From Microvirga pakistanensis (GTDB taxonomy: Bacteria; Pseudomonadota; Alphaproteobacteria; Rhizobiales; Beijerinckiaceae), in NCBI RefSeq assembly GCF_004458765.1, contig NZ_SPJX01000296.1, positions 61,965 through 125,964 of the forward strand: DNA of 64,000 nt, in the 5' to 3' direction. Numbering within the stretch: position 1 is the stretch's first letter; the number at the start of each line of letters is the position of its first letter. A program made the translations under genes and the position numbers. Below the pieces are notes generated by a model. It worked only from the letters and a program-made list of their open reading frames with translations. It searched no databases and had not been told where the DNA came from. Positions 8,861 to 19,115 of this stretch are shown one piece after another.

Positions 8861-10855
8861 TCAGTAGGCGATGAGGTCGTGGGAGGCGGCGTTCCAGTGC
8901 AGGTTGCGGCCGTAGTTCTCCAGCACGATCTGGTACTTGTTGTCCACCAGCACCGTGGTCGTGTAGCTCACCACCGCCGTCACCCCGCTCCAGGTGACGT
9001 GCTGCTGGCGGGCAAAGCTCACCGCGCTCGCCCCCTCGAGCTTGAGCACGTCGCCCACCTCAAGGTCCCGGATCCGGTCCACCACTACCGGAATGTACGA
9101 GACCGCCTGCGCGTCCCGGTCCGTCGCTACGTTGAACACGAATGTGTCCCGGCCCGCCCCGCCATAGAGCACATCCAGTCCCGAGCCGCCCTGCAGCGTG
9201 TCGTCGCCCTCGCAGCCATAGAGCATGTCGGCGCCGGTCCCGCCCCACAGCACGTCGTTGCCGGTCCACCCGGTCAGGAAGTCGTTGCCCTCCCCGCCGT
9301 CCTGGGTGTCGTTGCCGTTGGCCCCGTCGAGGTAGTCGTCGCCGGCGTTGCCGCGCATCAGGTCATTGCCGTCGCGGCCGAACAGCCCGTCATTGCCCTC
9401 GCCGCCCTCCAGGCGGTCCTCGCCGGCGCCGCCGTCGAGGGTGTCGTCGCCGAGCCCGCCATACACCTGGTCGGCGCCCTCGCCGCCATCGAGGCTGTCG
9501 CGGCCGGCTCCGCCCAGGAGCACGTCCCGGCCCTCGCCGCCAGAGAGCGTGTCGGCGCCGTTGCCGCCGCGCAGGGCGTCGCTGGAGAGGCCGCCCACCA
9601 CCACGTCGTGGCCGTCGCCCGCATCGATCACCGCGCCGGCGGCCTTCACGCCCCCGACCCGGCCCTCGTGCATGCCCACGTTCTCCCAGTGCGCGCGCAC
9701 CCAGACATCATCCAGGTTGTTGGCGATCTTGTAGGCCAGGATGTCCGGGTTCGCCGCCAGATAGCCGGCCAGGTCGAAGGCGGTGCCCCAATCGGCGCCC
9801 GCGGCCTTGGTGCTCCCGTCCCAGCCGCCCTCGCGGCCCTCGAAGCGGCCGTTGTTCTTCCAGTGGTCCCAGGCGAAGCTCTGGGGCAGGTTGTGGGCGG
9901 CCCGGTAGGCCTCCACGTCCGGGTTCTTGGCCAGGTAATCGGCGGCGTTGAAATCGGCCGCGTTGCTGTTGCCGACCTGGATGAAGTCGTTGAAGGCGCT
10001 GCCGATGACGTTCTCCACATTCAGGAGGGCATCGCCCATCGCATCGCCGCCAGAGCCAACACCCGTCGACAGGTTGACCGTGACACCCTCACCGTTGATG
10101 CCTGCCGCGCTCGTCGCGTAGCTCACCGTGTCGATGCCGGACCCGCCGGAGAGCATGTCCCCGCCCCGGCCCCCAGACAGAAGGTCGTCCCCGTCGCCTC
10201 CATAGAGGAGATCTCTGCCGGTGCCACCAATGAGGGTATCATGGCCTTCCGCTCCGAAAAGCCATCCCGATCCTTGGATGTCGTCGTTTCCGGAAGCGCC
10301 AACGAATATATTCAGCGAGAGTACAGATGCCCCATCTGTAGCATTGCCGCCGACATTATCGTCATGGACATGATCGGGATCAAAATGTTCATCGTAGGTC
10401 TCCGCATCCCACAGAGGATCACGCCAAGCTCCTTGAGGGCAAGGCATGCCCACTGTCTCGCCATATAGAATTTGATGAAGATTATACTGAAACTCTTCAT
10501 ATTCTAGAATAAAACGCTCGAGTAATCTTGGCTCAGGTACATTAACAAGGTTACCAGGGGCTCGAATATGTATATCTACATAAACTAATTTTCCGTCTTT
10601 ATCATAGAAGCTGTCGGAGTTGGTCTGTTCACTAGGAGCATTTTCATCATTTTCAGGATTATTCGACGTGTCGGTCGACTGGTCGTAGGATGAGCCCGCA
10701 CCGGAACCGCCGGTTGGATTGCCAGTGATGTCATCTCTGGTTCCTGTGCCGCCATATGCAACACCGCCACCACCCGTATTGTCGAAGACGTTACCGGTCC
10801 GCTTTTGGAACCAGTCCCAGATCCATTCAAGGCTATTATTGGTAGTTACGGTCAT
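8861..10855 (-). CDS. RTX calcium-binding protein with YLAxNPDV repeats
   Basis: 664 residues. Residues 1-190 are a polar, Asn/Asp/Gly-rich domain with no recognised fold. Residues about 195-260 hold RTX nonapeptides (G-G-x-G-x-D-x-L-x). Residues about 300-400 hold two copies of a 55-60-residue unit with D-Y-L-A-K-N-P-D-V or G-Y-L-A-A-N-P-D-I and a closing E-G-R. Residues about 410-580 are a second RTX beta-roll block, and the last 80 residues resemble type I secretion signals of RTX proteins. No Sec signal is present, so export by an ABC/HlyD system is expected; the nearest such genes are at 46.9-52.7 kb. DNA for residues 1-190 is clearly AT-richer than the rest. Confidence 0.88.
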   Translation of the reverse strand: MTVTTNNSLEWIWDWFQKRTGNVFDNTGGGGVAYGGTGTRDDITGNPTGGSGAGSSYDQSTDTSNNPENDENAPSEQTNSDSFYDKDGKLVYVDIHIRAPGNLVNVPEPRLLERFILEYEEFQYNLHQILYGETVGMPCPQGAWRDPLWDAETYDEHFDPDHVHDDNVGGNATDGASVLSLNIFVGASGNDDIQGSGWLFGAEGHDTLIGGTGRDLLYGGDGDDLLSGGRGGDMLSGGSGIDTVSYATSAAGINGEGVTVNLSTGVGSGGDAMGDALLNVENVIGSAFNDFIQVGNSNAADFNAADYLAKNPDVEAYRAAHNLPQSFAWDHWKNNGRFEGREGGWDGSTKAAGADWGTAFDLAGYLAANPDILAYKIANNLDDVWVRAHWENVGMHEGRVGGVKAAGAVIDAGDGHDVVVGGLSSDALRGGNGADTLSGGEGRDVLLGGAGRDSLDGGEGADQVYGGLGDDTLDGGAGEDRLEGGEGNDGLFGRDGNDLMRGNAGDDYLDGANGNDTQDGGEGNDFLTGWTGNDVLWGGTGADMLYGCEGDDTLQGGSGLDVLYGGAGRDTFVFNVATDRDAQAVSYIPVVVDRIRDLEVGDVLKLEGASAVSFARQQHVTWSGVTAVVSYTTTVLVDNKYQIVLENYGRNLHWNAASHDLIAY

Positions 10856-11907
10856 ACCCTGCTCCCGCGCTTGCTTAGACGGAATGCCAAGCCACCAAGC
10901 TTGGCGTTTCGAAGCCGAGATTAGCGCCGCAAGTTACGTTATCAAGTAACAATGCGCACACTGCGCAAGAATTGCCAGATACAATCTCCAGTTGTATATG
11001 CCTTAAAGTATGTATTCTTTACAAACTGCTAGTTACAGTATTTGTAATAGACAGGATTTATCCGAATATTTACTTTCAGCACCCAAAAAACGTCATCTAT
11101 TGGATTAGATGCTTACAGTGACACCAACCTGTTATACATTGACACAGCCAGCCTGTTTGGCACTACAAGGCAGCCTGAGCAGTAACGAGAACACTGAGCA
11201 AGCTGAATTGTCTCCAACTCTCGCCTATTGTTTCCTAAACGGGCTGATGCGGTTCCCGTACCACCGGAGCAGTCGGGCCCTTTCCCGGCCCGCGAGCCCA
11301 GCGATTCGAACCTGCGAATCTGCAATCCTCGCATAGGGGAGCCTGTGGCCGATTCTCCTGCCGCCATCTGCCTGGTTCGTTGGCCGGGCACGGTTTTTCG
11401 GGACGTTGACCGGTGTCTCATCGTGCCGGGGTAGATACCGGAACCCCCGCCCCGGCAGCCTCATCCACGCCCCCTTCCGTCCGGCCTCGAGCTGGCTAAA
11501 CGCGAGCCCCTCCACCGACCGCCGCTGGATTCCTGAAGGAGTCTCTGTGGCTTAGCCAGTTTTCCACATTCTTAACACTTGCCCACTATATATAGATGGA
11601 ACAAGAACGTGCGGCACAAGTTCTTGACGTGAGGCTCGCAACACGACTAGCTTGCCAGGGTTCCGATCCGAGACCGGCGGCCGGCCCGAAAGGGTGGCTG
11701 AAATCTCCCGAAGGCGAGCGTGAGAGCCCGCGGCGACGTGTTCTGCCGCGCGACCTTTGTCGTCTGGAGGCCGTAACTCGGGCGTGTTGCGTGTGGCGAT
11801 CTGGGAAAACGGATCGTTGGGGTTCGAACAAAATTTTGGGGCTGAAGAGCCACAGGGGCAACCCGTGGCCACGGGGATGTTTGTCCCTGAACTTGAGGAT
11901 TTGAAAG
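10856..11907. other. 1.05-kb intergenic region with promoters and nrdJ leader
   Basis: The part next to the RTX gene (10856-11110) is AT-rich and presumably holds its promoter; it includes an inverted GTTAC/GTAAC pair and two TGCGCA copies near 10940-10970. 11110-11560 shows no convincing coding frame. From a candidate NrdR box at 11582 to the nrdJ ATG is about 310 nt of GC-rich, structure-prone leader, including a GCCAC/GTGGC hairpin near 11850. No known riboswitch consensus was recognised. Confidence 0.5.
11582..11599. promoter_or_regulatory. Candidate NrdR box upstream of nrdJ
   Basis: CCACTATATATAGATGG contains the perfect 10-bp palindrome CTATATATAG, close to the NrdR consensus (ACACtATATATaGTGT type). 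NrdR is the ATP-cone repressor of ribonucleotide reductase genes. A weaker similar element (CCACATTCTTAACACT) lies about 20 bp upstream; tandem boxes are usual, though normally spaced about three helical turns. Confidence 0.5.
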
Positions 11908-14900
11908 ATGCGGATCGAGCGGCGCTATACCGAAGCTGGGCAATCGCCTTATTCCTCCCTCGCCTTCCGGCTCGCCACGAGCGAGATCCGCAATCCGGAC
12001 GGCTCGATCGTCTTCAGGCTCGAGAACATCGAGGTGCCGGAGACCTGGAGCCAGGTGGCGTCGGACGTCCTGGCCCAGAAATACTTCCGCAAGGCCGGCG
12101 TTCCGGCCCGCCTGAGGAAGATCGAGGAGAACGACGTCCCCTCATGGCTGTGGCGCTCCGTGCCCGACGAGGCGGCGCTGGCCGAGCTGCCGGAGGAGAG
12201 CCGCTACGGCTCGGAGATTTCCTCGAAGCAGGTGTTCGACCGTCTCGCGGGCTGCTGGACCTATTGGGGCTGGAAGGGCGGCTACTTCTCCTCCGAGGAG
12301 GATGCCCAGGCCTTCTATGACGAGCTGCGCTACATGCTCGCCAACCAGATGGTGGCGCCGAACTCGCCGCAATGGTTCAACACCGGCCTGCACTGGGCCT
12401 ACGGCATCGACGGACCGAGCCAGGGCCACTTCTATGTGGATTACAAGACCGGCAAGCTCACCAAGTCCAAGTCGGCCTACGAGCACCCGCAGCCGCATGC
12501 CTGCTTCATCCAGAGCGTCGAGGACGACCTGGTGAACGAGGGCGGCATCATGGACCTGTGGGTCCGCGAGGCGCGCCTGTTCAAGTACGGCTCCGGCACG
12601 GGCTCCAACTTCTCCAAGCTGCGCGGCGAGGGCGAGAAGCTCTCCGGCGGCGGCCGCTCCTCGGGCCTGATGTCCTTCCTCAAGATCGGCGATCGCGCCG
12701 CGGGCGCGATCAAGTCCGGCGGCACCACGCGCCGCGCGGCGAAGATGGTGGTGGTCGACGTCGATCACCCGGACATCGAGAGCTACATCGACTGGAAGGT
12801 GAAGGAGGAGCAGAAGGTCGCGGCGCTGGTGGCCGGTTCCAAGCTCGCCTCCAAGCACCTCAAGGCCATCATGAAGGCCTGCGTGAACTGCGAGGCCCCC
12901 GGCGATGCCTGCTTCGACCCGGAGAAGAACCCGGCTCTGAAGAAGGAAATCAAGATGGCGCGCCGGGTCCAGATCCCGGACAACTACATCAAGCGCGTCA
13001 TCCAGTTCGCGCGCCAGGGCTACACCGACATCGAGTTCCCCGTCTACGACACGGATTGGGATTCGGAGGCCTATCTCACGGTCTCCGGCCAGAACTCCAA
13101 CAACTCCGTCTCCGTGACCGACGACTTTTTGCGCGCGGTGGAAACGGACGGCGAGTGGAAGCTCACCGCCCGCAAGGACGGCAAGGTGGTGAAGACCCTC
13201 AAGGCCCGCGACCTCTGGGAGCAGATCGGCCACGCCGCCTGGGCCTCTGCCGATCCGGGCCTGCACTTCAACACTACCATGAACGACTGGCACACCAGCC
13301 CCGCCGGTGGCCGCATCCGGGCGTCGAATCCCTGCTCGGAATACATGTTCCTGGACGACACGGCCTGCAACCTCGCCTCCGCGAACCTGCTGCAGTTCTT
13401 CGACCGCGCGGCGCACAGGTTCGACGCGGAATCCTTCGAGCATGCCTGCCGCCTGTGGACATTGGTGCTCGAAATCTCGGTGATGATGGCGCAGTTCCCG
13501 TCGAAGGAGATCGCGCAGCTCTCCTACGAGTACCGCACGCTCGGCCTCGGCTACGCCAATATCGGCGGCCTGCTCATGACCATGGGCCTGCCGTATGATT
13601 CCGATGCAGGCCGCTCGCTCTGCGGCGCGATCACCGCGATCATGACCGGCGTGTCCTATGCCACCTCCGCCGAGATGGCGGGCGAGCTCGGCGCGTTCCC
13701 GAACTACAAGGCCAACGCGAAGCACATGCTGCGCGTGATCCGCAACCACCGCCGCGCGGCCCATGGCCTGAGCGAGGGCTACGAGGGTCTCTCCGTGAAC
13801 CCGGTGCCGCTCGATCACGCCTCCTGCCCCGATGCCGGCCTGATCGCCCATGCGAAGGCCGCCTGGGACAAGGCGCTCGACCTCGGCGAGACGCACGGCT
13901 ACCGAAATGCGCAATCCACCGTGATCGCGCCCACCGGCACCATCGGCCTCGTGATGGATTGCGACACCACCGGCATCGAGCCCGACTTCGCCCTCGTGAA
14001 GTTCAAGAAGCTCGCCGGCGGCGGCTATTTCAAGATCATCAATCGGGCCGTGCCCGACGCGCTGCGCGCGCTCGGCTACCGCGAGTCCGAGATCGCCGAG
14101 ATCGAGGCCTATGCGGTCGGCCACGGCTCCATGAAGCAGGCTCCCGCCATCAACCCCGGCTCCCTCGCCGCGAAAGGCTTCACGCCGGAGAAGATCGACG
14201 CGGTCGAGAAGGGCCTGAAGAGTGCCTTCGACATCAAGTTCGTGTTCAACCGCTGGACGCTGGGCGAGGACTTCCTGACCGGCACGCTGAACGTTCCGGC
14301 GTCGAGCCTCAACGATCCGTCCTTCGACCTGCTGCAGCATCTCGGCTTCTCGAAAGCCGACATCGAGGCCGCGAACATCCACATCTGCGGCGCGATGACC
14401 CTGGAGGGCGCTCCCCATCTCAAGACCGAGCACTACGCGGTGTTCGATTGCGCCAATCCCTGCGGCAAGATCGGCAAGCGCTATCTGTCGGTGGAGAGCC
14501 ACATCCGCATGATGGCGGCGGCGCAGCCCTTCATCTCGGGCGCGATCTCCAAGACCATCAACATGCCCAACGACGCCACCGTCGAGGATTGCAAGAACGC
14601 CTACATGCTGTCCTGGAAGCTGGCGCTGAAGGCCAACGCCCTCTACCGCGACGGCTCCAAGCTGTCGCAGCCGCTGAACTCCGCCCTCATCGCCGATGAG
14701 GAGGAGGATGCGGAGGACGCGGTGGAGGCCGTGACCGCCATGCCGGCCGCCGCCAAGGCCGCGCATGTGTCGGAGAAGATCGTCGAGAAGGTGGTCGAGC
14801 GCGTGGTGGCTCTGCGCGAGCGTGAGAAGATGCCCGACCGCCGCAAGGGCTATACCCAGAAGGCCGTCGTCGGTGGCCATAAAGTGTATCTGCGTACTGG

Positions 14901-15612
14901 CGAATACGACGACGGCCGTCTCGGCGAGATCTTCATCGACATGCACAAGGAAGGCGCGGCCTTCCGGGCGATGATGAACAACTTCGCCATCGCGATCTCG
15001 CTCGGCCTGCAATACGGCGTGCCCCTGGAGGAATACGTGGAGGCCTTCACCTTCACGCGCTTCGAGCCGGCCGGCTTCGTGCAGGGCAACGAGCGCATCA
15101 AGAGCGCGACCTCGATCCTCGATTACGTGTTCCGCGAGCTCGCGGTCTCGTATCTCGCCCGCAACGACCTCGCCCATGTGGACCCGTCGGAGGCCGGCCC
15201 CACCACCATCGGCTCGGGCGAAGCCCAGTCGAAGGCGCCGGAAGCGGCTCCCGCCACCGCCGTGGTGTCCCGCGGCTTCACCCGCGGCTCGGTGGACCGC
15301 CTCATGCTGATCCCCGGCGGCGCCGCCGCCAGCGGCGCGGGCGTGACTCAGCGTCCGGCGGGCGGCGTGACGGTCGGCGCGAATGCCCTCAAGGGCGAGC
15401 TCGCCCAGCCCGCCGCGCAGGAGCAGATCGTCGGCGAAGCCGAAATGGCGAAACTCGCCTTCTCCGCGCCCTCCATCGCCGACAAGCGCGCCGAGGCCAA
15501 GATGAAGGGCTATGTGGGCGAAGCCTGCCCCGAATGCGCCAACTTCACGCTGGTGCGCAACGGGACGTGCTTGAAGTGTGATACGTGCGGATCGACAACC
15601 GGGTGCTCGTAA
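11908..15612 (+). CDS. nrdJ: Adenosylcobalamin-dependent (class II) ribonucleotide reductase
   Basis: 1234 residues, the long form found in alphaproteobacteria. It reduces ribonucleoside diphosphates to deoxyribonucleotides through a B12-generated thiyl radical and needs no oxygen. The catalytic barrel includes [21 protein letters not shown], the A-S-N-P-C-S-E-Y active-site loop and [14 protein letters not shown]. The C-terminal tail C-P-E-C...C-L-K-C-D-T-C-G...G-C-S carries the shuttle cysteines and a probable zinc knuckle. It stands alone, with a candidate NrdR box about 310 bp upstream and a strong terminator right after the stop. AGGA precedes the ATG at suboptimal distance. Confidence 0.97.
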   Translation: MRIERRYTEAGQSPYSSLAFRLATSEIRNPDGSIVFRLENIEVPETWSQVASDVLAQKYFRKAGVPARLRKIEENDVPSWLWRSVPDEAALAELPEESRYGSEISSKQVFDRLAGCWTYWGWKGGYFSSEEDAQAFYDELRYMLANQMVAPNSPQWFNTGLHWAYGIDGPSQGHFYVDYKTGKLTKSKSAYEHPQPHACFIQSVEDDLVNEGGIMDLWVREARLFKYGSGTGSNFSKLRGEGEKLSGGGRSSGLMSFLKIGDRAAGAIKSGGTTRRAAKMVVVDVDHPDIESYIDWKVKEEQKVAALVAGSKLASKHLKAIMKACVNCEAPGDACFDPEKNPALKKEIKMARRVQIPDNYIKRVIQFARQGYTDIEFPVYDTDWDSEAYLTVSGQNSNNSVSVTDDFLRAVETDGEWKLTARKDGKVVKTLKARDLWEQIGHAAWASADPGLHFNTTMNDWHTSPAGGRIRASNPCSEYMFLDDTACNLASANLLQFFDRAAHRFDAESFEHACRLWTLVLEISVMMAQFPSKEIAQLSYEYRTLGLGYANIGGLLMTMGLPYDSDAGRSLCGAITAIMTGVSYATSAEMAGELGAFPNYKANAKHMLRVIRNHRRAAHGLSEGYEGLSVNPVPLDHASCPDAGLIAHAKAAWDKALDLGETHGYRNAQSTVIAPTGTIGLVMDCDTTGIEPDFALVKFKKLAGGGYFKIINRAVPDALRALGYRESEIAEIEAYAVGHGSMKQAPAINPGSLAAKGFTPEKIDAVEKGLKSAFDIKFVFNRWTLGEDFLTGTLNVPASSLNDPSFDLLQHLGFSKADIEAANIHICGAMTLEGAPHLKTEHYAVFDCANPCGKIGKRYLSVESHIRMMAAAQPFISGAISKTINMPNDATVEDCKNAYMLSWKLALKANALYRDGSKLSQPLNSALIADEEEDAEDAVEAVTAMPAAAKAAHVSEKIVEKVVERVVALREREKMPDRRKGYTQKAVVGGHKVYLRTGEYDDGRLGEIFIDMHKEGAAFRAMMNNFAIAISLGLQYGVPLEEYVEAFTFTRFEPAGFVQGNERIKSATSILDYVFRELAVSYLARNDLAHVDPSEAGPTTIGSGEAQSKAPEAAPATAVVSRGFTRGSVDRLMLIPGGAAASGAGVTQRPAGGVTVGANALKGELAQPAAQEQIVGEAEMAKLAFSAPSIADKRAEAKMKGYVGEACPECANFTLVRNGTCLKCDTCGSTTGCS

Positions 15613-15620
15613 ATCCGTCG

Positions 15621-15649
15621 GCCCTGGCGGTTTCCGCCAGGGCTTTTTT
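15621..15649 (+). terminator. Strong intrinsic terminator of nrdJ
   Basis: A perfect 10-bp stem (GCCCTGGCGG/CCGCCAGGGC) with a TTT loop, followed by six T residues, starting 8 bp after the nrdJ stop codon. Confidence 0.95.
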
Positions 15650-15705
15650 CATGCTGCGGCAATGCCCTCTCAAGAACGCGATTATCCTCCGCTTTCCAGG
15701 CCCAT

Positions 15706-16047
15706 TTGGGCCTCGTCGTCGCGCCCATGGTACCGGCAGTGGCATGGGCCTTGGTCGCGGAATGGCCTCAACTGAGTGTCGAGCGCGTCCCGATCTGGCT
15801 GTTACTCACCGCCATCGTAGGCGCATCTCCAGCGGCGCTCATTCTTGGCATTCCGGCTTACCTGCTTCTTCGCCGGTATTTGAGACCGAATCTACTCACA
15901 ATCTCCGCAGCCGGCGGAATCATCGCCGTCATACCCTGGCTTGTACTGACACTGAGGAACTATCTGAGGGTGAACTGCCTGGGAATGATCGATGCGGGGT
16001 TAAGCGATGCAGCCATGCCGATCCTCCTCTTGAAGTCGGTCTTCTGA
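15706..16047 (+). CDS. Small hydrophobic protein, possibly a truncated membrane gene
   Basis: 113 residues from a TTG start, with about three hydrophobic helices: W-L-L-L-T-A-I-V-G-A, the loop P-A-Y-L-L-L-R-R-Y-L-R-P, and G-G-I-I-A-V-I-P-W-L-V. The pattern is that of small Rhizobiales membrane proteins with four helices. Here the last helix is missing and the frame ends in an unusual tail, so this may be a frameshifted remnant. No ATG or convincing ribosome site is present. Function unknown. Confidence 0.4.
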   Translation: MGLVVAPMVPAVAWALVAEWPQLSVERVPIWLLLTAIVGASPAALILGIPAYLLLRRYLRPNLLTISAAGGIIAVIPWLVLTLRNYLRVNCLGMIDAGLSDAAMPILLLKSVF

Positions 16048-16087
16048 CGCCCCCGATCTCTTGTGGCGCGGCTCTCGCCTCCGCGTG

Positions 16088-18235
16088 TTACTCGTGCGGG
16101 CCCGCCGGTTTGACGAGGTGAAGCCCTTCGAATGCAACCGCCGGCGCCGTCTCGCCGCCTCCGGCGACCTGTACCGTCGGAAAGGCGAACCGGATCCCGT
16201 TCTCGTCGAAGGCCTGCTTGATGCGGGCAAAGGCCTTGCGGCGGATCACGAACTGCTCGCCCGGTCGCGTTGTCATCTTGCAGCGGATCTGGATCGCGTA
16301 CTCGCCGAACTGCTCGACCCCCTGCATCTTGAGCGGCTCGATGATGTTGAGGGCGAACTCCGGATCCTCCGCCATCTCCTGCCCGATCTTCTTGATCAGC
16401 TTGCGGGCCTTCTCCAGATCGGTGTCGTAGGTGACGCTGATCTCGAACTTGTCGATCACCCAGTCACGGCTCATGTTCTGCACCGCCCCGAGCTGGCCGA
16501 ACGGCACCGTGTAGACCGGGCCGCGGTGATGCCGCAGCTTGATCGAGCGCAAGGAGAAAGACTCGACCGTGCCTTTGTAAGAGCCGCTCTGGATGTACTC
16601 ACCGACCCGGAACGCATCGTCGAGCAGGTAGAACACGCCGCTGATGATATCCTTCACCAGCGTCTGCGAGCCGAACCCAACGGCCACCCCGACAATGCCC
16701 GCGCCCGCGATCAGCGGTCCGATCTGGACGCCCAGTGCCGAGAGCACCATCAGAACGGCCATCGCGGCCAGCACGGCGAGAATTGTGGTGCGGAAGATCG
16801 GCAGCAGCGTGCGCACCCGAGCTTGACGCGAGGCGGCCGCGCTACCCATTGGAGCGGCGGTCTCTGCCTGAGCGAGCCGTCGATCGATCAGGGTTTTGGC
16901 CACCTGCCAGATCAGGTCGGCGACGAGCAGGATGACCACGGCGCTCAAGGCTCCCCTCACCAAACGGGTCAGAAGCGTGTCGCGGCTGGTCATCTCGACG
17001 AGGTCTATGTCCCAGGCATGGGCCAGCAGCAGGACGACACCGACGATCAGCACTGCCCGCACGCTGCGGTCGAGGTACACCGCCGTCAGGCTGGTTTCCG
17101 TGGGCGGCCTGGTCGGCAGGCGTACGGCTTCGTGGGTTGCCCGCTCGGCAATCGCGATCGCCCGCGGCAGCAGGAGGGCCACCGCACCAAGCCAGAACAG
17201 TCGCATTAGGCCGGCGACCCACAGCCCCCACAGCAGCACGAAGCAGAGCGACAGCAGACCTGCTCTGAGCATGTGAGAGCCTCTCACCTGAGCAGGCGCC
17301 TCCTGAGCGCTGTGGCTTGCGGGCGGGGGGTGTGCCCAGGCTGTATGGAGCGCGATGGTCAGCAGGCCGAGGCCAAGGGCATAGGCCACCACCTGCCTCG
17401 CCTCCGGTGAGAAGCCGAGGATGCCCAGCATTTCGACGGTGGCCCATCCGATGGCGAACCAGCCGACGAACAGGGCTAGGCGAAGGTGCCAAAATCGTGC
17501 CGCCTCGGTGCTCATCGGGAGCAGGCGTAAGCGCTCGATGTCCTGCGGTGTTCTGCTATCGGGCGCGAGCAGGAAACGACCGGCGACCAGAGCGAGCCGC
17601 AGTAGGATGGCGGCGGCAAGGTAGGCGACAACGACCTGCCTCAGGAGCGGCGGCCAGTCGAAGGCCAGGAAGGCGCCGATGCTGCCGGTAGCGAAAATCA
17701 GCAGTCCGAGGATGTCGAACCCGAGGCGCATGACCAAGGTGCGCAGCCGCGCGGCCACGGTCTCCACGGGCCGTGAGAGCTCCCGCCGCCGGAAGGCAGC
17801 GGTCAGCCTGCCGAAGAGCCACTCGGTTCCGGCCCCGAGCGCCAGGAACTCGGCGATGAGGACGAGCACGGCAAGCCCACGCCGACCCTGAAGCTCGGCG
17901 ATGAGGCGAAGACGGGCCTGCCGGAACTCATTCGGCACACGAGGCACGGCCGTTGCCAGCGCGGCCAAGTGTTCCTCAAGGGCGGTGATGCGCTGCGTCA
18001 TCATCCCGGAGGTCGTGGTCGGCGCATCCGCAGCAACCGGCACGACCTTGGATTCCCGCTGCTCATCCGCCCACGCCTGCACGACGGGATCCTGCATCAG
18101 GTCGAGTAGTTGTTGGACCTGCGCCGGAGGAGGGCTCGCGTTCTGGGCAGGCTGGGCACAACCCGGCATGGTGCCTGCCAGGATCGGAAGCACAATGACC
18201 ATTCCATACAATGGGCCTGCCAACGTGACGCGCAT
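16088..18235 (-). CDS. Large mechanosensitive ion channel (MscS family)
   Basis: 715 residues. It begins with a signal-like segment ending near T-M-P-G-C-A-Q, which could be a lipobox or a cleavable signal, then a periplasmic stretch with a helical segment, about ten membrane helices, and a C-terminal MscS core: the pore-lining helix in A-G-I-V-G-V-A-V-G-F-G-S-Q-T-L-V-K-D-I and the beta domain with F-R-V-G-E-Y-I and T-V-E-S-F-S-L-R. Such long homologues (MscK/YbdG/DUF3772-like layout) release solutes on hypo-osmotic shock. ATG at 18235 is chosen over upstream frames because it follows AAAGGCAGG and begins the signal segment. Two small genes lie just upstream on the same strand and may share its transcript. 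Confidence 0.92.
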   Translation of the reverse strand: MRVTLAGPLYGMVIVLPILAGTMPGCAQPAQNASPPPAQVQQLLDLMQDPVVQAWADEQRESKVVPVAADAPTTTSGMMTQRITALEEHLAALATAVPRVPNEFRQARLRLIAELQGRRGLAVLVLIAEFLALGAGTEWLFGRLTAAFRRRELSRPVETVAARLRTLVMRLGFDILGLLIFATGSIGAFLAFDWPPLLRQVVVAYLAAAILLRLALVAGRFLLAPDSRTPQDIERLRLLPMSTEAARFWHLRLALFVGWFAIGWATVEMLGILGFSPEARQVVAYALGLGLLTIALHTAWAHPPPASHSAQEAPAQVRGSHMLRAGLLSLCFVLLWGLWVAGLMRLFWLGAVALLLPRAIAIAERATHEAVRLPTRPPTETSLTAVYLDRSVRAVLIVGVVLLLAHAWDIDLVEMTSRDTLLTRLVRGALSAVVILLVADLIWQVAKTLIDRRLAQAETAAPMGSAAASRQARVRTLLPIFRTTILAVLAAMAVLMVLSALGVQIGPLIAGAGIVGVAVGFGSQTLVKDIISGVFYLLDDAFRVGEYIQSGSYKGTVESFSLRSIKLRHHRGPVYTVPFGQLGAVQNMSRDWVIDKFEISVTYDTDLEKARKLIKKIGQEMAEDPEFALNIIEPLKMQGVEQFGEYAIQIRCKMTTRPGEQFVIRRKAFARIKQAFDENGIRFAFPTVQVAGGGETAPAVAFEGLHLVKPAGPHE

Positions 18236-18374
18236 GGCCCTGCCTTTCGCGCGAGCCTGGGTCCCATGGAAGTTTACGCCAGTTCGACGGAAGGCGCGAA
18301 CCAGATTTCCGTCCCCGATGGGGCCGACAAGGGCCTTCAGGATAGCACGCCGACCCACGGAAGTCCCAAGCGCT

Positions 18375-18722
18375 CTAGCGAGTTGCACGTTGCCGGCGCA
18401 GCGGGGCCGTGGGAGCGGCCCCCTGTGCCATCTGCAAGCATGTGAGCATGTCGACATAGCTTGGTGATCCGCCGATCTGGGCCTCTCCTACGCAGGTCTC
18501 CCGGTGGGACGCTGCCGCGCCGCTCCACATTACCTGAAGCTGGCGCTCCGCATCCCTTTCGTCCTGCATGCAGCCCTCGTACGGATTGGCATCCTCCGCT
18601 AGAAGGCGCGGCGCCGACCGGCAGGTTGCCTCGACGTCGAGCCGGGGGAGTTGCTGTGCCGCGGCAGTCGACATCAGAATCGCACCCCACAGGAACAGAC
18701 AATTCGGCAGACAGGCTCTCAT
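18375..18722 (-). CDS. Small secreted cysteine-containing protein
   Basis: 115 residues with a signal peptide (about 1-22, ending A-A-A-Q). The mature protein has four cysteines in E-A-T-C-R-S-A, Y-E-G-C-M-Q-D-E, R-E-T-C-V-G-E and L-T-C-L-Q-M, likely two disulfides, and the conserved-looking segments A-S-H-R-E-T-C and G-G-S-P-S-Y-V-D-M-L-T-C. Similar small periplasmic proteins occur across Rhizobiales without known function. An AGGAG site lies 7 bp before the ATG. It follows the gene at 18732-18980 by only 9 bp and precedes the MscS gene by 139 bp. Confidence 0.8.
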   Translation of the reverse strand: MRACLPNCLFLWGAILMSTAAAQQLPRLDVEATCRSAPRLLAEDANPYEGCMQDERDAERQLQVMWSGAAASHRETCVGEAQIGGSPSYVDMLTCLQMAQGAAPTAPLRRQRATR

Positions 18723-18731
18723 GGCAATCTC

Positions 18732-18980
18732 CTATCCTTGTGCGTATCGATCCAGCTCGGCCGCGAGCTCGGCCGCGAGATCCCTCACAAGGATCCGGTA
18801 CTCGGCGCAGCGAGCCGCCCTCACGGAGGAAGTCGAGCGCTCCCACCGTGCCAGGGCGGCCTGTGCCTCGGTGAGATCCTCACACAGCGACCGGAAGTTA
18901 TCGTCCGTCCGAGCCAGCTCCTCAATGGCATGTCCCCGGTCCGGGAAGCGGGTGATGGCGGCCTGGACGGCGTGATGCAT
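18732..18980 (-). CDS. Small cytoplasmic helical protein (FRSLCED motif)
   Basis: 82 residues, mostly helical and charged, with F-R-S-L-C-E-D-L-T-E-A-Q-A-A-L near the middle and R-C-A-E-Y-R-I-L at the end. Short proteins with this F-R-x-L-C-E-D...L-x-R-W pattern are widespread in alphaproteobacteria and unstudied. ATG at 18980 follows a GGGGG tract. It heads the probable three-gene unit running into the small secreted protein and the MscS channel, and is divergent from the TolB/TPR gene at 19116. Confidence 0.7.
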   Translation of the reverse strand: MHHAVQAAITRFPDRGHAIEELARTDDNFRSLCEDLTEAQAALARWERSTSSVRAARCAEYRILVRDLAAELAAELDRYAQG

Positions 18981-19115
18981 GGCGCTACCCCCGTTGCCGG
19001 TTTCGGACAGCGCAAGTGCGCCGTCGCACGGTTGCCAGCATCGCCCCATACCGCACGCATGGGGAGTATGTTACGGTAGGTTACGGAGAGAGGCGTCTCG
19101 CGGCGCCCTCGAACA

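Noticed and set aside
11290..11330. tRNA-like T-loop (GGTTCGAATC on the minus strand)
   Set aside because: The flanking bases do not form a T-stem and no anticodon or acceptor arm is present.
11640..11907. Cobalamin riboswitch before the B12-dependent reductase
   Set aside because: A CGAGACCGGC stretch vaguely recalls the B12 box, but the GCCACTG-type core and the GGTGAAAnTCC element were not found.
12142..15177. Long minus-strand open frame opposite nrdJ
   Set aside because: Antisense shadow of a highly conserved enzyme gene; no domain pattern or ribosome site.
15706..16047. Full-length functional membrane protein after nrdJ
   Set aside because: Kept only as a low-confidence gene: TTG start, no ribosome site and a tail that looks shifted.
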